Shown here: piece after piece, positions 62,501-64,000 of the stretch | How the letters are laid out: every line of letters begins with the position of its first letter | Position numbering within the stretch: the stretch's first letter is position 1 | Assembly: GCF_039555335.1 (NCBI RefSeq) | Contig: NC_092637.1 | Location: forward strand, 38,280,526-38,344,525 | DNA: 64,000 nucleotides | Direction: 5' to 3' | Source of the DNA: Amphiura filiformis | Lineage: Eukaryota > Echinodermata > Ophiuroidea > Amphilepidida > Amphiuridae | Notes under the pieces: model-generated | Told to the model about the DNA's origin: nothing | Database searches by the model: none | The model's input: the letters and a program-made list of their open reading frames with translations, nothing else | Translations under genes and position numbers: made by a program

Positions 62501-64000
62501 GCGTGGACACTGGTGCATGTCGCTAGATATTAAAGTATAAATAGAATAGTCGCGTTTGTTAATGATATTTTGTGCCCGTTTGTTTCATTGCAGTCCCAGC
62601 TGGTGGCGATGGTAAGTTTACGTGATATCACGAATGTGGACAATTTTTATTTGCGGAGGGGGCTAAGGCAATAACCTGCAATTGTGCATGCTTTCATACA
62701 ATCGCAGTCAAAAAGGCAAACTATCTAAATATTCATAATCATGAGCACTGTGATTTTGAGTCCTACATTATGCTTCGACTATATTTATAAATACGTATTT
62801 ATAAAATACGCACGTGACCCATGGGCAAAATGCGGAAACTAGTGTTCTTTTTTTGACTTATTTTCATTCATAATTTACTAATATCTATATCAGTACATTG
62901 TACTTCCAATCATATGCAATAGAAAATTGGTCCAAACTTAACAATCAATAAGATATGTCAGTCTGTCACAATAATAAGTGCTTGCAATTTGTTTCAAATG
63001 TTTGTTTTAAAGAATAATAAGAATCGGGGTTTTTTTGCAGGGGAATGCACGGATGAAATCGGCTATAAATATTGTGACCCAATTTACAATATTTACTGCA
63101 AGAGCTACCCCGATTTAATTGCTAAACCTTGTCCAGCTATGTGTGGTGATTGCGGTAAGAAAATATATTACTCCCATCTGTTTTTAAAATAGCTTGAAAT
63201 GTAGGTTTATACAATTTGGCAGGTGTGTCATCCGTATATCCGTATATTATCCATGAAAGCCAAAATCAAACGTTTAGAAGTGGTAAGCATTCTCAAAATA
63301 TCAAAAGCTATCTTAAGAACTACTGAACCAATAGTAGGCTTGTTTGTACTAATTTTAATGCATTTTTCATGCTGAGTCCAAATATGGTAAATTAAATTTG
63401 TTTGAAACTTGTCGTCTGCAGTCGACACCCGCGTGAAGAGAGTTAACACAATCTTAAAGCTTGTTTGTTTTTGCCTAAATACCGTTAGTTGCATAGCAGA
63501 GCTTACGGTAGAGAGCCTCTGCCACTACCCATATTACACGAGCAAATATTACAAGTTGTACTACATCATATCCACAATCGCAATAATGCATTAATGATCA
63601 CAATCACTATGATGAACGTATCACTGACTAGACCCCGGAGGGGGTTATCCCTGGTTGAAGGTGTACGGGGATGTGCCACAGTTTGGGGGTACCTTTTCAG
63701 CAATTTTGGTATATCAATGGGTGGGCTTTCAGTTGAGACGGGGCAAAGTGCCCCTAAATGGATGGCAAAATCAGCAAAAAGTAGGTATAGAGAAAGTCAG
63801 CATCCGAAGGTCTGCGTGGCACATCCCCGTATTTTTTTTTTCGAAGAACCCTCCCCCCTGGGGATTAGACTTTAAACACTAAATTGCACAACATGTTCAA
63901 TACCTAAATACCAGGGTCAAATTCCATAGCTTCATGTGTTTAATTTTTTAACGCAGGTTATCGTTTAAACATATTCAAAACATCTTGTGTATAGGCTAAT
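44512..64000 (+). CDS. Gene C: secreted CAP-EGF-2xShKT protein (3' end outside window)
   Basis: Plus-strand gene. Exons are 44512-44580, 47832-47880, 51561-51709, 52763-52975, 56036-56139, 57654-57751, 58060-58088, 59146-59238, 61817-61921, 62594-62611 and 63041-63154, with a terminal exon expected just beyond the window. The architecture is a signal peptide, pro-segment (VVKR), CAP with intact GHYTQ, hinge, EGF and two ShKT domains, about 350 residues if in frame. As given, exon 7 is one A short, which shifts the frame and brings a stop (TAG) early in exon 9, removing both ShKT domains. This may be a pseudogenising change, an allele or a homopolymer error. Everything else, including all splice sites, is intact. 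Confidence 0.85.
45123..45410. repeat. Relative of the palindromic MITE, one arm retained
   Basis: aaggttggtctgaaccctgg, gcctcataacttctaaattg, ttggtctaaagtatataaaa and ggcaaagacttgat match the left arm of 28021-28260. What follows (ttcttggg...aaactagataaaaatatctagg) matches 2990-3060. Confidence 0.65.
46712..47180. repeat. Inverted pair of the gggacctgag repeat
   Basis: tgtgggacctgaggacacatcagat at the left and atctgacacatcaaattgcattctgaatacgaggaatgtcc read on the opposite strand at the right share blocks with 1260-1330. A central region has paired tttgacatt and cgtaatgatatatac segments. Confidence 0.5.
47256..47525. repeat. Inverted repeat, about 90-bp arms
   Basis: atatgaagacctgag-gcaagaagaccgtaagtc and tgcccctcaacatgtatacact on the left pair with agtgtatacgtgttgagggg and gacttacggtcttcttgcgc, then aggtcttcatat on the right. 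Confidence 0.75.
47832..47880 (+). CDS. Gene C exon 2
   Basis: 49 nt, phase 0 to phase 1. It encodes EFEQKWDIKSVVPDVL. Acceptor tttcag, donor gtatgt. Confidence 0.92.
48821..50529. mobile_element. 1.7-kb long-arm foldback transposon with 9-bp target duplication (MULE-like)
   Basis: ATCTGGTTC flanks both sides (48812-48820, 50530-50538) and occurs once at the empty site in gene A (1097-1105). The outer arms of about 200 bp match: tccatgtac/gtacatgg, gacaatacgtagtgtattgtc, acggtgaagaccgtgc, atgctagcatacgtatgg, accgt, caaaataccacgtactttagtac and ttggtcataatt. The arms continue inward (49625-49830 with 50105-50300). Long arms and a 9-bp duplication suggest a non-autonomous Mutator-like element. 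The 230-bp centre has no recognisable gene. Confidence 0.85.
49038..49628. mobile_element. Element nested in the left arm of the foldback
   Basis: The right arm is continuous at the matching point (tgcgtttattacctaaaatat), while the left arm is split by about 590 bp. The insert has ends ccatagaatataaaaa and tttttatattctatag as inverted repeats and TA on both sides. It includes two ttgagtaaccttaa-like blocks and a gacaatattgtt repeat. Confidence 0.7.
51341..51474. mobile_element. ACCGGTAATAAG MITE, gene C copy
   Basis: Ends GTGTTCACACGGTCGGA and TCCGACCGTGTGAACAC. The interior matches 1861-1988. Confidence 0.8.
51561..51709 (+). CDS. Gene C exon 3: pro-segment and CAP start
   Basis: 149 nt, phase 1 to phase 0. 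It encodes DITNGDAEVVKRQTTGKIV, then KAEKDAILNRHNELMGQV. The R of HNELR in genes A and B is M here. Confidence 0.92.
51710..52762 (+). other. Gene C intron 3
   Basis: Contains the TTAA MITE (51781-52155); the rest matches parts of gene A intron 3. No other element. Confidence 0.7.
51781..52155. mobile_element. TTAA MITE family 2, copy in gene C (375 bp)
   Basis: Ends AGGCTTAATGTACGAT and ATCGTACATTATGACT, flanked by TTAA (51777-51780, 52156-52159). Gene A has the empty site aatatattaaactaaataac (about 2293-2312). A central hairpin is built from acataaagtcataatt and its complement. It contains ttacctacaaatac (about 52019), one base from the 14-mer of the 2.4-kb transposon. Confidence 0.9.
52763..52975 (+). 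CDS. Gene C exon 4: CAP core
   Basis: 213 nt, phase 0 to phase 0. It runs YWDDNEANAAEQWAAAC, GHDRGGQNQY, WYDEYKNY and ends CGHYTQ, the complete CAP signature 1 start. Acceptor ctag, donor gtaagt. Confidence 0.93.
53365..53515 (-). mobile_element. tRNA-derived SINE fragment
   Basis: On the minus strand it reads ggtcgtgggttcgagctccgg (B-box-like) followed by ccttgagtaaggcac, a sequence typical of tRNA-derived SINEs of marine animals. The A-box end is degraded. Confidence 0.6.
55678..55742. repeat. GC-rich long-stem hairpin
   Basis: gcatgttagt-gctcg-aaggc-cgaccccTAcggggtctcgccttccgagcgactaacatgc folds into a stem of about 28 bp with a CCCCTACGGGG tip. Intact here, damaged in gene A (8594-8655). 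Confidence 0.75.
56036..56139 (+). CDS. Gene C exon 5
   Basis: 104 nt, phase 0 to phase 2. It encodes VVWAKSTRVGCGVALC, then GNASGWVLICNYSP. It has one N-glycosylation sequon (NAS) absent from gene A. Donor gtaagt. Confidence 0.92.
56140..57653 (+). other. Gene C intron 5
   Basis: Matches gene A intron 5 without the foldback arm and the MULE-like insertion (empty site near 57478-57495). A poly-G run is at 57217-57229. About 360 bp (56850-57210) is unique to gene C and unassigned. Confidence 0.6.
57654..57751 (+). CDS. Gene C exon 6: CAP tail and hinge
   Basis: 98 nt, phase 2 to phase 1. It encodes GNLNTKTTRPYEEGPSCAGC, then GWCYENKC. It is six nt longer than gene A (the KTT stretch). Confidence 0.92.
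58060..58088 (+). pseudogene. Gene C exon 7: micro-exon with one-base deletion
   Basis: 29 nt against 30 in genes A and B. The A run is five instead of six, so DCKKDGITC becomes DCKK followed by an unrelated frame. Splice sites (tttcag, gtaaga) are intact. The shifted frame stays open through exon 8 and stops at TAG near the start of exon 9. Either a real frameshift or a homopolymer sequencing error. Confidence 0.85.
58089..59145 (+). other. Gene C intron 7
   Basis: Matches the outer parts of gene A intron 7, with the repeat of 7455 at 58200-58380 and a 155-bp hairpin insertion (58671-58825) absent from gene A. Confidence 0.7.
58671..58825. mobile_element. 155-bp hairpin insertion with 15-bp target duplication
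   Basis: CTCAAATAAGGAATA is present on both sides (58656-58670, 58826-58840) and once in gene A (about 15070-15086). The insert starts tgagcaaggtttttaagtca and pairs along about 50 bp with tgacttaaaaaaaccttgctca around a short cagtgaaa/tttcactg tip. A 35-bp AT-rich tail follows. Long, variable target duplications are typical of L1-type retroposition. Confidence 0.85.
59146..59238 (+). CDS. Gene C exon 8: EGF-like domain
   Basis: 93 nt, phase 1 to phase 1 in the ancestral frame. It encodes DCPNKCQHDGTPNANE, then CTCSCQNGWLGTSCQ with six cysteines. In the given sequence it is read out of frame because of exon 7. Confidence 0.9.
59239..61816 (+). other. Gene C intron 8
   Basis: 2.6 kb. The first 510 bp match gene A intron 8 and contain the empty site of the CR1/L2-like element. 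Segments at about 59753-59790 and 60338-60390 recur at 62719-62750 and 62881-62940 in intron 10, consistent with duplication of a ShKT exon with its intron. Includes a 136-bp MITE (61643-61778). Confidence 0.6.
61643..61778. mobile_element. 136-bp MITE, attagcctttt...acacaatagga arms
   Basis: attagccttttcgaagcatggcgtacacaataggaggg pairs with atcctattgtgtccgtcatacctcttaaaggctaat. Ends 38 bp before the next exon acceptor. Confidence 0.75.
61817..61921 (+). CDS. Gene C exon 9: first ShKT domain
   Basis: 105 nt, phase 1 to phase 1. It encodes ECIDEAGYEYCERGYDCD, then KHCPAMCGDC with six cysteines. Shorter by nine nt than the other ShKT exons. Closest in its first half to the gene B ShKT exon. 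Confidence 0.9.
61922..62593 (+). other. Gene C intron 9
   Basis: 672 bp. Contains a palindromic tgtgcata/tatgcaca microsatellite (62466-62500). Otherwise unassigned. Confidence 0.5.
62594..62611 (+). CDS. Gene C exon 10: 18-nt linker exon
   Basis: Acceptor tttcattgcag, then 18 nt, then donor gtaagt, phase 1 to phase 1. It encodes the linker VPAGGDG across the junctions, connecting two ShKT domains in frame. No equivalent was seen in gene A. Its phase compatibility is the main support. Confidence 0.65.
62612..63040 (+). other. Gene C intron 10
   Basis: 429 bp. The 3' part matches the end of gene A intron 8; the 5' part repeats pieces of gene C intron 8. Confidence 0.6.
63041..63154 (+). CDS. 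Gene C exon 11: second ShKT domain
   Basis: 114 nt, phase 1 to phase 1, acceptor tttgcag and donor gtaaga. It encodes ECTDEIGYKYCDPIYNIYC, then KPCPAMCGDC with six cysteines. Orthologous by position and sequence to gene A exon 9. Confidence 0.92.
63155..64000 (+). other. Gene C intron 11 (runs off the window)
   Basis: Collinear with gene A intron 9 up to tgtgtataggctaat. By that alignment the terminal exon should start about 150 bp beyond the window. A repeat or gene was not seen within it. Confidence 0.6.

Overview
The window is eukaryotic: AT-rich, intron-rich and crowded with transposons. It has no operons and no long single-exon genes. The coding content is one small family of secreted proteins, split into short exons joined by GT-AG introns. 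Each predicted protein has a signal peptide, a short pro-segment ending in Lys-Arg, a CAP (CRISP/SCP-like) domain, a cysteine-rich hinge, one EGF-like domain and one or two six-cysteine ShKT domains. CR1/L2-like non-LTR retrotransposon remains, tRNA-derived SINEs and many small DNA transposons suggest a marine invertebrate. A deuterostome such as an echinoderm or hemichordate is my best guess, but the window alone cannot settle it.

Layout. Gene A (+) enters from the left with the last bases of exon 2 and runs to about 18130. A repeat-filled intergenic block follows (18131-25961). Gene B (-) runs from a start at 42064 down to about 26024. A 2.45-kb intergenic region then separates gene B from gene C (+), which starts at 44512 and continues past the right edge. 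Its last visible exon ends at 63154. Genes A and C are recent direct duplicates, because exons and long intron tracts are nearly identical. Gene B is an older copy in inverted orientation. Genes B and C share a recognisable proximal promoter, including an identical 25-bp block and a TATA box about 90 bp before each ATG.

Each copy carries a different lesion or novelty. Gene A has lost the GHYTQ motif of its CAP domain. Gene B carries a nearly perfect 1.3-kb tandem duplication of two exons that cannot all be spliced in frame, plus a second ShKT exon broken by a direct repeat. Gene C lacks one A in a run of A within a small exon, which shifts the frame, but it has two ShKT exons joined by an 18-nt linker exon.

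Because A and C are young duplicates, each shows the empty site for transposons that landed in the other. This defines several insertions to the base: two foldback elements with long arms and 9-bp target duplications (MULE-like), TTAA-target MITEs, a 5'-truncated CR1/L2-like copy, and a hairpin insertion with a 15-bp target duplication. The most unusual structure is a 2.4-kb element present twice in opposite orientation (4603-7034 and 22751-25153). It has short terminal inverted repeats and about ten internal copies of the 14-mer TTACCTACGAATAC on both strands.

I found no stand-alone RNA gene, CRISPR array or viral genome.
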